From UBA11524 sp964383815 (GTDB lineage Bacteria > Bacillota > Clostridia > Christensenellales > Aristaeellaceae), in the NCBI GenBank assembly GCA_964383815.1, contig CAYLIC010000004.1, forward strand, positions 1 to 64,000: a DNA stretch of 64,000 nucleotides. The letters are read 5' to 3'. Positions 23,129 to 31,093 of this stretch are shown in pieces; positions within the stretch are counted from its first letter, which is position 1; every line of letters starts with the position of its first letter. Below the pieces are notes generated by a model. That model had not been told where the DNA came from. It saw only the letters and a list, made by a program, of their open reading frames with translations, and ran no database searches. Both the position numbers and the translations under genes were made by a program.

Positions 23129-24154
23129 ATGATTCGTCTTAATTGCGATTACCTGGAGGGCTGCCACCCGGCAATCCTCCGCAGGCTGAGCGAAACCAAC
23201 CTGGAGCAGACCGTGGGTTATGGCCTGGATCCCTACTGCCAGCAGGCGGCGGAGAGCATCCGGGAGCGGTTCGCCTGCAAGGAGGCGGCGGTGCACTTCC
23301 TGGTGGGCGGCACCCAGACCAATGCCACCGTGATTGCCGCAGCGCTCCGGCCCTATGAAGGTGTGCTCTGCGCGGAAACGGGGCATATCAACATTCACGA
23401 AACAGGCGCCATTGAGGCCAGCGGGCACAAGTGCCTGGCCCTGCCGCCCAGGGAAGGCCGCATTACCGCCCGGCAGGTGCGGGAGGCTGTGGCGCTCCAG
23501 GGCAATGACGAGCACATTGTCAAGCCCGGCATGGTGTACATCAGCCTGTCCACGGAGCTGGGCACCCTGTACACCAGGGCAGAGCTGAACGAGCTGCACC
23601 GGGCCTGCCGGGAGCTGGGCCTGTACCTGTTCATCGATGGTGCCCGGCTGGGATACGCCCTGGCCTCGCCTGCCTGCGACCTGGCGCCGGAGGATTTGCC
23701 TGCGCTGTGCGATGTGTTCACCATTGGCGGCACCAAGGTGGGCGCACTGTTTGGCGAGGCGGTGGTCATCACTGCACCGGCGCTGAACAGGGACTTCCGC
23801 TACATGATCAAGCAGCACGGCGGCATGCTGGCCAAAGGACGGCTGCTGGGCCTGCAATTCCAGACCCTGATGGAGGACGACCTGTATTTCACCATCGCCC
23901 GGAAGGCTGTGGCCCAGGCCATGCGCATCCGGGAAGCCCTGCTGCACAAGGGCCTGCCGCTGCTGATTGACTCGCCCACAAACCAGCTTTTCCCCGTTTT
24001 CACGGTGGAGCAGGCGGAGCGGATTGGCCAGGCATTCCAGCTGGATTTCTGGGAGCAGGCAGGCGAAAACTGCGTGGTTCTGCGGGTTTGCACCTCCTGG
24101 GCCACGCCGGATGCGTATGTGGACGCCTTTATTGAAGCCGTGGAGAAGCTGTGA
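23129..24154 (+). CDS. Threonine-aldolase-like PLP enzyme
   Basis: 341 residues with the fold type I architecture of low-specificity L-threonine aldolases: HFLVGGTQTNATVIAAAL (PLP phosphate-binding loop), ETGHINIHETGAIE (aromatic-stacking region), LFIDGARLGYAL (the Asp binding the pyridine nitrogen) and FTIGGTKVGALFGEAVV with the Schiff-base lysine. It cleaves threonine or related beta-hydroxy amino acids to glycine and an aldehyde. It follows the glycosidase gene by 19 bases and precedes barstar by one base, so the three may be co-transcribed although their functions look unrelated. Confidence 0.9.
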   Translation: MIRLNCDYLEGCHPAILRRLSETNLEQTVGYGLDPYCQQAAESIRERFACKEAAVHFLVGGTQTNATVIAAALRPYEGVLCAETGHINIHETGAIEASGHKCLALPPREGRITARQVREAVALQGNDEHIVKPGMVYISLSTELGTLYTRAELNELHRACRELGLYLFIDGARLGYALASPACDLAPEDLPALCDVFTIGGTKVGALFGEAVVITAPALNRDFRYMIKQHGGMLAKGRLLGLQFQTLMEDDLYFTIARKAVAQAMRIREALLHKGLPLLIDSPTNQLFPVFTVEQAERIGQAFQLDFWEQAGENCVVLRVCTSWATPDAYVDAFIEAVEKL

Positions 24155-24155
24155 C

Positions 24156-24407
24156 ATGCAAACCATCATGATAGACGGACGGGACTATGCAAGCCGCCGC
24201 GCCCTGCACCAGGCTCTCCAGCAGCTGCTGCACCTGCCGCCCTACTACGGCTGCAATGCCGATGCCCTGTACGACTGCCTGACCACCCGCCGGGAACAGG
24301 TGAACCTGTGGATTCTCCACCCCGGCAGCGAGCCCGTTGCCTCCGCCCTGGCCCAGTGCGCCGATGCCATCGCCGATGCCGGCGGGCAGGTGCGACAGAT
24401 GCTGTGA
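24156..24407 (+). CDS. Barstar-family ribonuclease inhibitor
   Basis: 83 residues. The barstar hallmark is the acidic helix with LHLPPYYGCNADALYDCLT, which plugs the barnase active site, followed by the strand VNLWIL. The N-terminal strand is TIMIDGRDY. Slightly shorter than Bacillus barstar (about 90). It would protect the cytoplasm from a barnase-type RNase, and one is encoded at 31094-31573, about 7 kb away rather than next door. The start follows the threonine-aldolase stop by one base, implying coupled expression. Confidence 0.88.
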   Translation: MQTIMIDGRDYASRRALHQALQQLLHLPPYYGCNADALYDCLTTRREQVNLWILHPGSEPVASALAQCADAIADAGGQVRQML

Positions 24408-24408
24408 A

Positions 24409-24447
24409 AAATGCCCTCGGATCCATTGAATGGATTCGAGGGCATTT
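24409..24447. terminator. Bidirectional 19-bp hairpin after barstar
   Basis: AAATGCCCTCG and CGAGGGCATTT, extended inward by GATCCATT/AATGGATT, give a near-perfect long stem directly after the barstar stop. It would stop transcripts from both the barstar side and the GH3 side. Confidence 0.8.
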
Positions 24448-24754
24448 CTGGTTGCCTGCCGGCGCAAAAAGGCCTGCATACTGCCAGAAGCCGTTGACCC
24501 AGCAGTGCCAGGTATCCGGCTCGGAGACGATTGCCTCGCGGCTGCCGTCTGCGCATTCCATCACCGGCTTGCACAGCAGGGTCTCCCTTTCTCCAAAGTT
24601 GTTGCAGCTGGCTCCGGTGTAGGTTTGTGCATCGCTCCACCAGCCGGAAGAAAGCGTAACGCCCGGGGCGTTTCCACCGGAGGTTGGCAGGTGCGTCACA
24701 TCGCAGGTATGGTATTGCAGGCGCCTGAGTAAACACAGGGCAATCCATCTTCAT
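24430..24754 (-). pseudogene. Possible degraded coding sequence after the GH3 gene
   Basis: The 315-base gap has no intact gene. On the minus strand, a frame starting ATG at 24754 (MKMDCPVFTQ) begins ten bases after the GH3 stop, but from about 24700 a different frame looks far more protein-like (GWWSDAQTYTGAS, WHCWVNGFWQYAGLFAPAG). That frame runs through the terminator hairpin with no stop. A frameshifted remnant is the simplest reading. I do not recognise the product, and it may be chance. Confidence 0.3.
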
Positions 24755-24763
24755 GTTTGGGTG

Positions 24764-27571
24764 TTATTCCGCCTGGATGGTGCGCAGGCGGGTTTCCCTG
24801 GGAACGGTTATGATAAGCTGCTTCACCAGGCCTGTTGCCCTGATTGGAATGCGGACAGGCTGGAACGCTTTTGCCGAAGCCATCGATGGGATTCGCGCCC
24901 GGCCAAGCTCCGCGCCATCTGCTGTGACAATGACGTCACCGGCTGCGAAGGGGTTCGAGGCATCAATCATCAGCGTTTCTGCCTGATTCAAATCCACATT
25001 CAGATAGATGACCCTGCTGCCATCCTCCGCCGCACACAGGCGATACTCACCGGAGGCATCATCGTAGCGGGTCTTCATCTTCCACGCATCGTCATACAGG
25101 CAGGCCTGGACGGGCCTGTCGAAGCGCCTGGGCTGTGCATCATCACCCTGGATATGGATGGTCTGCTCGCCCTGAACATCCAGACAATTCCGGCCAACCA
25201 TGAAGCTGTACAGCCCGGTGTCAACCACAAACCGCTCCTCCGCCGGCAGCCAGCGGCGCAGGTCCTGCACGGGAATGTTGAAGGAAAAGTGCTCCGTGCT
25301 GCCGGGGTGAATCATCCGGCGCTCGAAGGCGCACAGCTGGCGCAGCGGGCGCTGCACACAGGGCTCCACCGCCCGGAAGTAAACCTGCACCACGTCCTCC
25401 CCGGCACAGCTGCCGGTGTTGGTTACATCCACCCGGACCTGTATTTCATCGCCGTTTTGCTGCACCTTCACATTTTCATAGCGGAAGGTGGTGTAGCTCA
25501 ACCCGTAGCCGAAGGGATACAGCGGCCTGCGGGTTCGGTACAGGTAGGTCAGGTGATTGTGGGGCAGCTCGTAGTCCAGAATGTCCGGCAGCTCCCGGTC
25601 ACTGGCGTACCAGGTCATGGGCAGGCGGCCTGCGGGGTTGCTTGCGCCAAAGAGCGTATCGCAGACGGCGTGCCCCAGCTCCGGCCCGGCATGGCTGGTG
25701 TGGAGCACGGCGGCGCAGTGCTTGCACTCCTCGGTGATGGCGAAGGGATAGCTGGACACCAGCAGCAGGATGACCCGCTTGTTTGCTTCCGCAGCCGCTT
25801 TCAGCAACCGCTGCTGGGAGGCAGGCAGCGCCAGGCCGGGCCTGTCCTGTATTTCGCGCCCGTTGAGCATGGGGTCATTGCCCAGGCACACAACCACCGT
25901 GTCCGCCTTTGACGCCAATGCGCGAATCCTGTCTGCGCCGGAGGAAATAACCACAAGCTCGTATGCCTCGCATGCTTCCTCCTCCGCTGCATAGGCAGAT
26001 GTGGTGATATTCCCCGCAGCATCAGCAACAACATGCAGATGATTCCATGTCCGCAGATAGCGGATGTCGCCGCACGCCTCGCACTGCAGCGCGGACTTGG
26101 TGAACCACTCTGTGGTATCGCTGCAAACAGCCGCCAGGGTGCCATCATCCTCCGCGCGGACATACAGCCCGGTGCTTTGCCGCATCAGGCGGATGCTGCC
26201 AAAGCCCCAGTCCTCCAGCACAAACATTTCAGGTTCATCACCATTTGCGCGAAGAACGCCGCTCTCATCCGCAACCACATACTTGCCGGTCATCCGGCTG
26301 CGCACAGCCACCGTATCAAAGCCTTCATCGGTCACAACGCGCTGCCCGAGGGCCTCCGCCAGGCCGTTATGAATCGTAACATTGTAGGCGCTGTGACCGG
26401 TGTACCAGTCCATACGGTTCTTCTTTGCCTGCGGGCCCACCAGTGCAAGGGAAGGAACGCCCTCATCCAGCGGAAGAAGGCCGTTGTTCTCCAGCAGCAC
26501 CATCTGTTCGCAGGCGGCGCGGCGGTTCAGCATGGTGTGATTGGCGCACATCAGCAGGCTTTCGTCCGGCCTGGCATAGGGGTTCTGCTCTTCAGGGTCA
26601 AACTCGCCCAGCCGGAAGCGCAGCCGCAGCACATTGCTGACGGCCTTATCCAGCTCCGCCATGGTAATCAGTCCCTGCTCCAGCGCTGTTGTTATGCCGG
26701 TCGACACGATTTCCGGGTTGTCCAGCATGAAATCCGCGCCGGCGTGAAGGGCGGCAGCATAGGAGTGCGCATGGTCGGCATAGCGCTTGTGGTCGGTGAC
26801 ATTGCCGGCAAAATCGCCGCCGTCAGACATGACGAAATCTCCGCGCCACTCATCCTTGACGACGCGCTGCAAATCGGGTGAGCAGAGCATGGGCACGCCG
26901 TTCACCTCGTTATAGGCAGACATAACGCCCATGGCGCCGCCCTCTTCAAAGCAGCGGCGGAAAGGCTCGTAATAGTATTCGCGCCTGATGCGGGGCGACA
27001 CCTGCGAATCGCTTGCCATGCGGTCGCGCTCGTTATTGTTGGCGAAGAAATGCTTGATGCCGGGAATGACCTGGGCGTAATATGGGTGGCTGCCCCGAAG
27101 CCCGCGGGTGTAGGCGGCGGACATTTTCCCGGCAAGGAAGGGATCCTCCCCATAGGCTTCCTCCGTGCGGCCCCAGAGGGGGTGACGCTCCATGTCGATG
27201 GTCGGGCCGAAGGTCAGCAGGCCGGAACAGGGGGACAGCTCCGGGTTTTCCCGGGCTGCCTGCACCGCCATGATGCGGGACTCCACACCGGCAGCCGCGC
27301 CGATTTTCTCCATCAGCGCCGGGTCAAACATGGCTGCCATGCCGATGGGCTGGGGGAATACAGTGGTGGGGTGCGCCGGGTTGCGCGACACATGCCCGCG
27401 GGCAATTTCCAGGCCCATGTGGGCTTCCTTGATGCCCAGGCGCGGAATGGCCCGCTGCCAGTTGACCAGCATGCCGCACTTTTCCTGCAGCGTTAACTGC
27501 TCCAGCAGGTTGCAAAGGCGCTCGCTCTCCGGCAGGCTGGTGTTTCGGAAATCCATATGCTTCATTGTCAT
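24764..27571 (-). CDS. Glycoside hydrolase family 3 protein (beta-glycosidase)
   Basis: 935 residues, no signal peptide. An N-terminal (beta/alpha)8 domain contains GLEIARGHVSRNPAHPTTVFPQ and GIKHFFANNNERDR, with the nucleophile Asp at about residue 250 in FVMSDGGDF. An alpha/beta sandwich follows (VVCLGNDPMLNGREIQDR, LLLVSSYPFAI), then a fibronectin-III-like end (YPFGYGLSYTTFRYENV) and a further beta domain. Residues about 420-530 form an inserted beta-trefoil-like segment (SIRLMRQSTGLYVRAEDDGT), possibly carbohydrate-binding. It would cleave beta-linked oligosaccharides in the cytoplasm. The ATG at 27571 after GAGGTGG is preferred over an upstream frame extension. Confidence 0.92.
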   Translation of the reverse strand: MTMKHMDFRNTSLPESERLCNLLEQLTLQEKCGMLVNWQRAIPRLGIKEAHMGLEIARGHVSRNPAHPTTVFPQPIGMAAMFDPALMEKIGAAAGVESRIMAVQAARENPELSPCSGLLTFGPTIDMERHPLWGRTEEAYGEDPFLAGKMSAAYTRGLRGSHPYYAQVIPGIKHFFANNNERDRMASDSQVSPRIRREYYYEPFRRCFEEGGAMGVMSAYNEVNGVPMLCSPDLQRVVKDEWRGDFVMSDGGDFAGNVTDHKRYADHAHSYAAALHAGADFMLDNPEIVSTGITTALEQGLITMAELDKAVSNVLRLRFRLGEFDPEEQNPYARPDESLLMCANHTMLNRRAACEQMVLLENNGLLPLDEGVPSLALVGPQAKKNRMDWYTGHSAYNVTIHNGLAEALGQRVVTDEGFDTVAVRSRMTGKYVVADESGVLRANGDEPEMFVLEDWGFGSIRLMRQSTGLYVRAEDDGTLAAVCSDTTEWFTKSALQCEACGDIRYLRTWNHLHVVADAAGNITTSAYAAEEEACEAYELVVISSGADRIRALASKADTVVVCLGNDPMLNGREIQDRPGLALPASQQRLLKAAAEANKRVILLLVSSYPFAITEECKHCAAVLHTSHAGPELGHAVCDTLFGASNPAGRLPMTWYASDRELPDILDYELPHNHLTYLYRTRRPLYPFGYGLSYTTFRYENVKVQQNGDEIQVRVDVTNTGSCAGEDVVQVYFRAVEPCVQRPLRQLCAFERRMIHPGSTEHFSFNIPVQDLRRWLPAEERFVVDTGLYSFMVGRNCLDVQGEQTIHIQGDDAQPRRFDRPVQACLYDDAWKMKTRYDDASGEYRLCAAEDGSRVIYLNVDLNQAETLMIDASNPFAAGDVIVTADGAELGRARIPSMASAKAFQPVRIPIRATGLVKQLIITVPRETRLRTIQAE

Positions 27572-27603
27572 GATGACCACCTCGTGGATAAGCAGATTTA
27601 CAT

Positions 27604-27645
27604 AGAGCCTCCCGGGGAGTATCACCTGGCTCCGGGAGGCTCTCC
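27604..27645 (-). repeat. Inverted repeat at the 5' end of the GH3 mRNA
   Basis: AGAGCCTCCCGG and CCGGGAGGCTCT form a perfect 12-bp stem that would begin within a few bases of the predicted transcription start. Such a 5' hairpin can stabilise mRNA or act as a control element. It is not followed by a U-tract. Confidence 0.5.
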
Positions 27646-27655
27646 GTTACTTTGT

Positions 27656-27684
27656 ATGATACCTGCTCAAGAGCTCTACGTCAA
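27656..27684 (-). promoter_or_regulatory. Sigma-A promoter of the GH3 gene
   Basis: On the minus strand TTGACG and TATCAT are 17 bases apart; the start is near 27649. Confidence 0.75.
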
Positions 27685-27746
27685 GGATGATTCTTGCAAG
27701 TGTCGCATGTTTCTTTGGCGTGCCTGCTCCAGGATGGTGAAGGCAA

Positions 27747-27784
27747 ACAAAAACCGCCCGCTGACCCATCAGGTCGCGGACGGA
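27747..27784 (-). terminator. Intrinsic terminator of the membrane XRE gene
   Basis: CCGTCCGC and GCGGGCGG pair on the minus strand, followed by TTTTTG. Confidence 0.7.
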
Positions 27785-27811
27785 GGAGAGCTGCCACAAA
27801 CCAGCTGCCAT

Positions 27812-28384
27812 TTACCTGGCGGCGGCGTTCAGCACGGGAATCAGCAGGAAGATTACCCAGCCGGGGTGCCACAGGCCGCACTCGAAGCCCAGGAGCAGGT
27901 AGGCGATGGTGATCATCACCGGGTTGCCCAGCAGCTTCAGGGGGCTGCGCTGGGAGGCTGGCAGGTAGTACAGGGGAATGGTCAGAAACAGCAGCCAGCC
28001 GGGGTGCCACAGGTTGAAGCAGGCGCCCAGCACCAGGTAGGCAAAGACGACCACCACCGGATATGGAAAGGAGCGGCGGCGCTGCTCCTGGGCCTGCTGC
28101 TCCTGCTGGGCCTTGAGCTCGAAATAGCTGCCGTTGGGCAGTGGGTCATCGGCATTGCCGGGGGTTACCGGGGTGGCGGTGCCGGTGCCGGAAATCAGCT
28201 CGTCCAGGGTAATGCCGTAGAGCCTGGCCAGGGCAATCAGGTTGTCCGTATCGGGGGAGGACTCGGCACGCTCCCACTTGCTTACGGCCTGGCGGCTTAC
28301 GCAAAGGCGCTCTGCCAGCTCCTCCTGGCTCAGGTCGTGGGCCTTGCGCAGCTGCACAAGGCGGTTGGCGGTTTCCAGGGTCAT
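27812..28384 (-). CDS. XRE regulator with C-terminal membrane domain
   Basis: 190 residues. Residues 5-62 are a helix-turn-helix (LVQLRKAHDLSQEELAERLCVSRQAVSKWERAESSPDTDN). A Gln-rich linker (QEQQAQEQRRR) follows, then about four short membrane segments with the repeated motif LWHPGW (GACFNLWHPGWLLFL and GFECGLWHPGWVIFL), indicating an internal duplication. It is probably a membrane-tethered regulator of a local gene or an envelope function. RBS AAAGGAGG is well placed. Confidence 0.85.
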   Translation of the reverse strand: MTLETANRLVQLRKAHDLSQEELAERLCVSRQAVSKWERAESSPDTDNLIALARLYGITLDELISGTGTATPVTPGNADDPLPNGSYFELKAQQEQQAQEQRRRSFPYPVVVVFAYLVLGACFNLWHPGWLLFLTIPLYYLPASQRSPLKLLGNPVMITIAYLLLGFECGLWHPGWVIFLLIPVLNAAAR

Positions 28385-28507
28385 GGTAATACCTCCTTTT
28401 TCGCCTGTTCAGTATAGCATGGAAAAAGGCACAGCGCCAGCAAATCTGGCTTGCAGCGCCTGTTGCAACCAATGGTTGCGGCCCGGGAAACTCCAGGTTT
28501 CCGCCTG

Positions 28508-28726
28508 TCAATCCTCGGCAACGGCGTTCCGGGCAATCAGCTCCAGCATGCGCTGCATGGTGATGTCGCTGGCGGTATCGCAGCCGGGGTTGTTGCCCAG
28601 GAACAGAATCACATCCAGCTCCATGCTGTTCAGCTGCCAGCGCTCCATCACAGGGGTCATTTCTCTGGCGTAGCGGCGCTTCATGGCCGGGCGGATGGTC
28701 AACAGGGGATGCTTCACACAGGTCAT
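28508..28726 (-). CDS. Truncated MarR-like protein
   Basis: 72 residues. The central part (WQLNSMELDVILFLGNNPGCDTASDI) resembles the second and third helices of MarR-family regulators of about 150 residues. In those proteins the DTASDI segment leads into the recognition helix and wing. Here it is followed by TMQRMLELIARNAVAED and a stop, so the DNA-recognition part is missing. Neither other frame restores it. It may be a decayed gene or a small partner protein. RBS AAAGGA lies eight bases upstream, and the gene follows the exporter genes closely. Confidence 0.5.
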   Translation of the reverse strand: MTCVKHPLLTIRPAMKRRYAREMTPVMERWQLNSMELDVILFLGNNPGCDTASDITMQRMLELIARNAVAED

Positions 28727-28730
28727 GGGT

Positions 28731-29180
28731 TCATCCTTTCGCGGCCCACGGGCGGGTGACAAGGGTGCGGAACACCAGGCTCCCCACGCCCAGGCCCAGG
28801 GCAATCATCAGAATATCGGTCATGGCGGAAACACCCGCCTCCAGACCCAGGCTGTTCTGACCGGCACCAAGGTATTCCATGCAGCGGTACAGCCCAAGGC
28901 CCGGCACCAGGCTCACAATGGACAGGGTGATGAACACGGTGGCTATCATCCGCATTCTCCGGGCGCACACCTGGGCCAGCAGGGAGCCTGCCAGCGCCGC
29001 GCAGAACATGGCGGCAGCCTCCGGCACGGCAAGCTCCATCAGGGCGATGTAAAGGGTGTAGCTCACGCCGCCAATCAGGCTGGCAGGCAGCCAGGCCCGC
29101 CTGGGCGCGTGGAGCAATACCGCAAACCCCAGCGTGCCAAGAAAGCTCATCAGCAGAATACGCAGCAGGCTGGCAATCAT
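28731..29180 (-). CDS. ThrE-type exporter subunit, small (YjjB-like)
   Basis: 149 residues with four or five membrane helices. The sequence has the YjjB/DUF3815 features FLGTLGFAVLLHAPRR near the start and LVPGLGLYRCMEYL in the second half. In many bacteria the ThrE threonine/serine exporter is split into this small subunit and a larger YjjP-like one, encoded directly upstream here with an ATGA overlap. Together they resemble one full ThrE. The transported compound is inferred only by family; succinate or amino acids have been reported for relatives. Confidence 0.85.
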   Translation of the reverse strand: MIASLLRILLMSFLGTLGFAVLLHAPRRAWLPASLIGGVSYTLYIALMELAVPEAAAMFCAALAGSLLAQVCARRMRMIATVFITLSIVSLVPGLGLYRCMEYLGAGQNSLGLEAGVSAMTDILMIALGLGVGSLVFRTLVTRPWAAKG

Positions 29181-29956
29181 GCAGGCACACCTCCCAGCAG
29201 GCGCACCAGGGCGGAAGCCACCAGGGCGCCGCCTGCCACCAGCACTGCCGTCAGCACGGCGGATAGCCCGTGGGACAGGCCGGAAACCATATCGCCCCGC
29301 AGGGCGTCCTGCACGGCGTTGGTCATGGCAAGGCCGGGAAGCAGCGGCATCAATGCGCCGCCAACGATGACGCCCACATTGCAGCTTACGCCCATCAGGG
29401 CTGCCAGCATGGGCAGCAGTGCAGAAAAGAAGCTGCCCAGCAGCGTGGCCATCATGTCCCGCAGGTTCAGCCTGTCCAGGCCGCGAATCAGCAGCTCCAC
29501 CAGGGCGGCTACGGCGCCGCTGATGGCAATGTCCGCCAGGGTGCCGCCAAACATGCCTGTAAAGCCAGCCGCGCAGGCCGCAGCGGCGGCAATCAGCCTG
29601 CCGCCTGTCACATAGGGCGGCGCACCCTCAATGGTCTGCAGCCGCAGGAGTGCCTGCCGGCAGTCCAGTCCCTCCCGCTCCACCTGGCGGGACACGGCGT
29701 TCACCTCATCCACCCGGTTCAGCCGCCGGGTGCCCCGGTGTACCCGGGTGACGGAGGTTTCCGTGCCGCCATCCGCCCGGCGGTAGCTGATGAACAGCCC
29801 GCTGGGCACGGCAAAGCTCTCCACCCGCTCCAGGCCGAAGGCACGGCCCATGCGGGTGATGGTTTCCTCAACACGGTAGGTTTCGCCGCCGTTTTCCATA
29901 ATGAGCCGACCGGCTAGCTGCAGCGGCTCCATATAGCGGCTTTCCTCTGCCTGCAT
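29177..29956 (-). CDS. ThrE-type exporter subunit, large (YjjP-like)
   Basis: 259 residues. A soluble N-terminal domain of about 110 residues contains LAGRLIMENGGETYRVEETITRM and SFAVPSGLFISY, both typical of DUF1212/YjjP. About five membrane helices follow, with PLLPGLAMTNAVQDALRGD. The partner subunit is encoded immediately downstream with a four-base overlap, so the two are made together. RBS AAGGAG is nine bases before the ATG. Confidence 0.87.
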   Translation of the reverse strand: MQAEESRYMEPLQLAGRLIMENGGETYRVEETITRMGRAFGLERVESFAVPSGLFISYRRADGGTETSVTRVHRGTRRLNRVDEVNAVSRQVEREGLDCRQALLRLQTIEGAPPYVTGGRLIAAAAACAAGFTGMFGGTLADIAISGAVAALVELLIRGLDRLNLRDMMATLLGSFFSALLPMLAALMGVSCNVGVIVGGALMPLLPGLAMTNAVQDALRGDMVSGLSHGLSAVLTAVLVAGGALVASALVRLLGGVPA

Positions 29957-30077
29957 GGCAAACAGCTCCTTCGTTGCGCAGGGTTGCGCGAATCATGTAC
30001 AGCCACAGGCTGGAACGGTGCCGGGCATAGGCTCCCCGGCGGACGCGCAAGGTGTATTGCAGCGCTACACGCCCTTG

Positions 30078-30106
30078 ATTGTACTGTTTTCGCCTGCTAT
30101 TGTCAA
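30078..30106 (-). promoter_or_regulatory. Promoter of the ThrE-type exporter genes
   Basis: On the minus strand a perfect TTGACA and TACAAT are 17 bases apart. The -35 box overlaps that of the divergent promoter at 30100-30128 almost completely. The leader to the ATG is about 115 bases. Confidence 0.75.
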
Positions 30107-30128
30107 GGTTTGGCGCGTGTGCTATAAT
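30100..30128 (+). promoter_or_regulatory. Promoter of the rlmH-barnase genes
   Basis: TTGTCA (30100-30105), 17 bases, TATAAT (30123-30128). Its -35 box shares five bases with the minus-strand TTGACA, so polymerase cannot occupy both sites at once. Confidence 0.75.
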
Positions 30129-30155
30129 GAAGCCGGTTGAGAAGGGAGCAATGAA

Positions 30156-30605
30156 ATGCGCATTGTAAAGAACATTCTGATGCTGGTTTTCGGCCTGCTG
30201 GGCCTGGCCTACACAGCCATTGGCGGCGTGGCGCTGCACACAGGCGTAAGTCCGGTGCTGGGGTATGTGTTTCTGCCCCTGGGCGCGGCGTTTCTGCTGG
30301 CAACGGCGGCGGTGTGGTATTTTTTCAACCGCGCAAACCGCCGGCGGGAGGAGCTGCTCACCTGGGGCACCCGGGTCAGGGCTGCGGTGACTGACGTACG
30401 CGCCAACCAAAATGTGCGGGTGAATGGCCGCAACCCCGATGTGGTGCTGGCCCGGTGCACACACCCCGTTACCCGGGAAACCGTTACCCTCCGCAGCCAT
30501 AACGTGATGAACTGCACCCTGCAGCCCGGCGACACAGTGGAAATCCTCTTTGATCCCATGAATGAAAAACGCTATGTTTTTGACCTGCGGGAGGAAAACG
30601 CATGA
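30156..30605 (+). CDS. Small membrane protein (DUF3592-like)
   Basis: 149 residues. Two N-terminal membrane helices (about 8-28 and 36-57) are followed by a cytoplasmic or extracellular beta domain with TWGTRVRAAVTDVRAN, RCTHPVTRETVTLRSHNV and PGDTVEILFDPMN. This is the pattern of DUF3592-type proteins, whose role is unknown. The stop overlaps the rlmH ATG (ATGA). Confidence 0.7.
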   Translation: MRIVKNILMLVFGLLGLAYTAIGGVALHTGVSPVLGYVFLPLGAAFLLATAAVWYFFNRANRRREELLTWGTRVRAAVTDVRANQNVRVNGRNPDVVLARCTHPVTRETVTLRSHNVMNCTLQPGDTVEILFDPMNEKRYVFDLREENA

Positions 30606-31081
30606 GCATGACGCTGATTGCCGTGGGCCGCATGAAGGAGAAGCCCTACCGGGCCATGGCGGACGAATATGTGAAGCGCCTTTCCCGGTACGGCAGGCTT
30701 GAGGAAATTGAGCTGCCCGACCTGCCGGAGCCTGCCAACACCTCACCCGCTATCGAGGAGCAGATCAGACAGCGGGAAGGCGAAGCCATTCTCCAGCGCA
30801 TCCGGCCCGGGGATTACGTTATTGCGCTGACCATCCCCGGCAGGCAGTGGGATTCTCCCGGCCTGTCACGCCACCTGGATCAGCTGATGGCCAGGGGTGC
30901 TTCCAGCATCGTGTTTGTGATTGGCGGCTCCCTGGGCCTGTCGGACGGGGTGATTGCCCGGGCGGACGAGGAGCTGTCCATGTCACCCATGACCTTTCCC
31001 CATCAGCTGGCCCGGGTGATGCTGCTGGAGCAGGTATACCGGGCCATGAAGATCCGCGCCGGAGAGCGCTATCACAAGTAA
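30602..31081 (+). CDS. rlmH: 23S rRNA (pseudouridine-1915-N3)-methyltransferase RlmH
   Basis: 159 residues of the SPOUT family; methylates pseudouridine 1915 in helix 69 of 23S rRNA on assembled ribosomes. The sequence opens TLIAVGRMKEKPYRAMADEY and carries the SAM-binding knot FVIGGSLGLSDGVIARAD. The C-terminal signature LARVMLLEQVYRAMKIRAGERYHK ends in the conserved YHK. The ATG overlaps the previous stop. Confidence 0.97.
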   Translation: MSMTLIAVGRMKEKPYRAMADEYVKRLSRYGRLEEIELPDLPEPANTSPAIEEQIRQREGEAILQRIRPGDYVIALTIPGRQWDSPGLSRHLDQLMARGASSIVFVIGGSLGLSDGVIARADEELSMSPMTFPHQLARVMLLEQVYRAMKIRAGERYHK

Positions 31082-31093
31082 GGAGAGATACGC

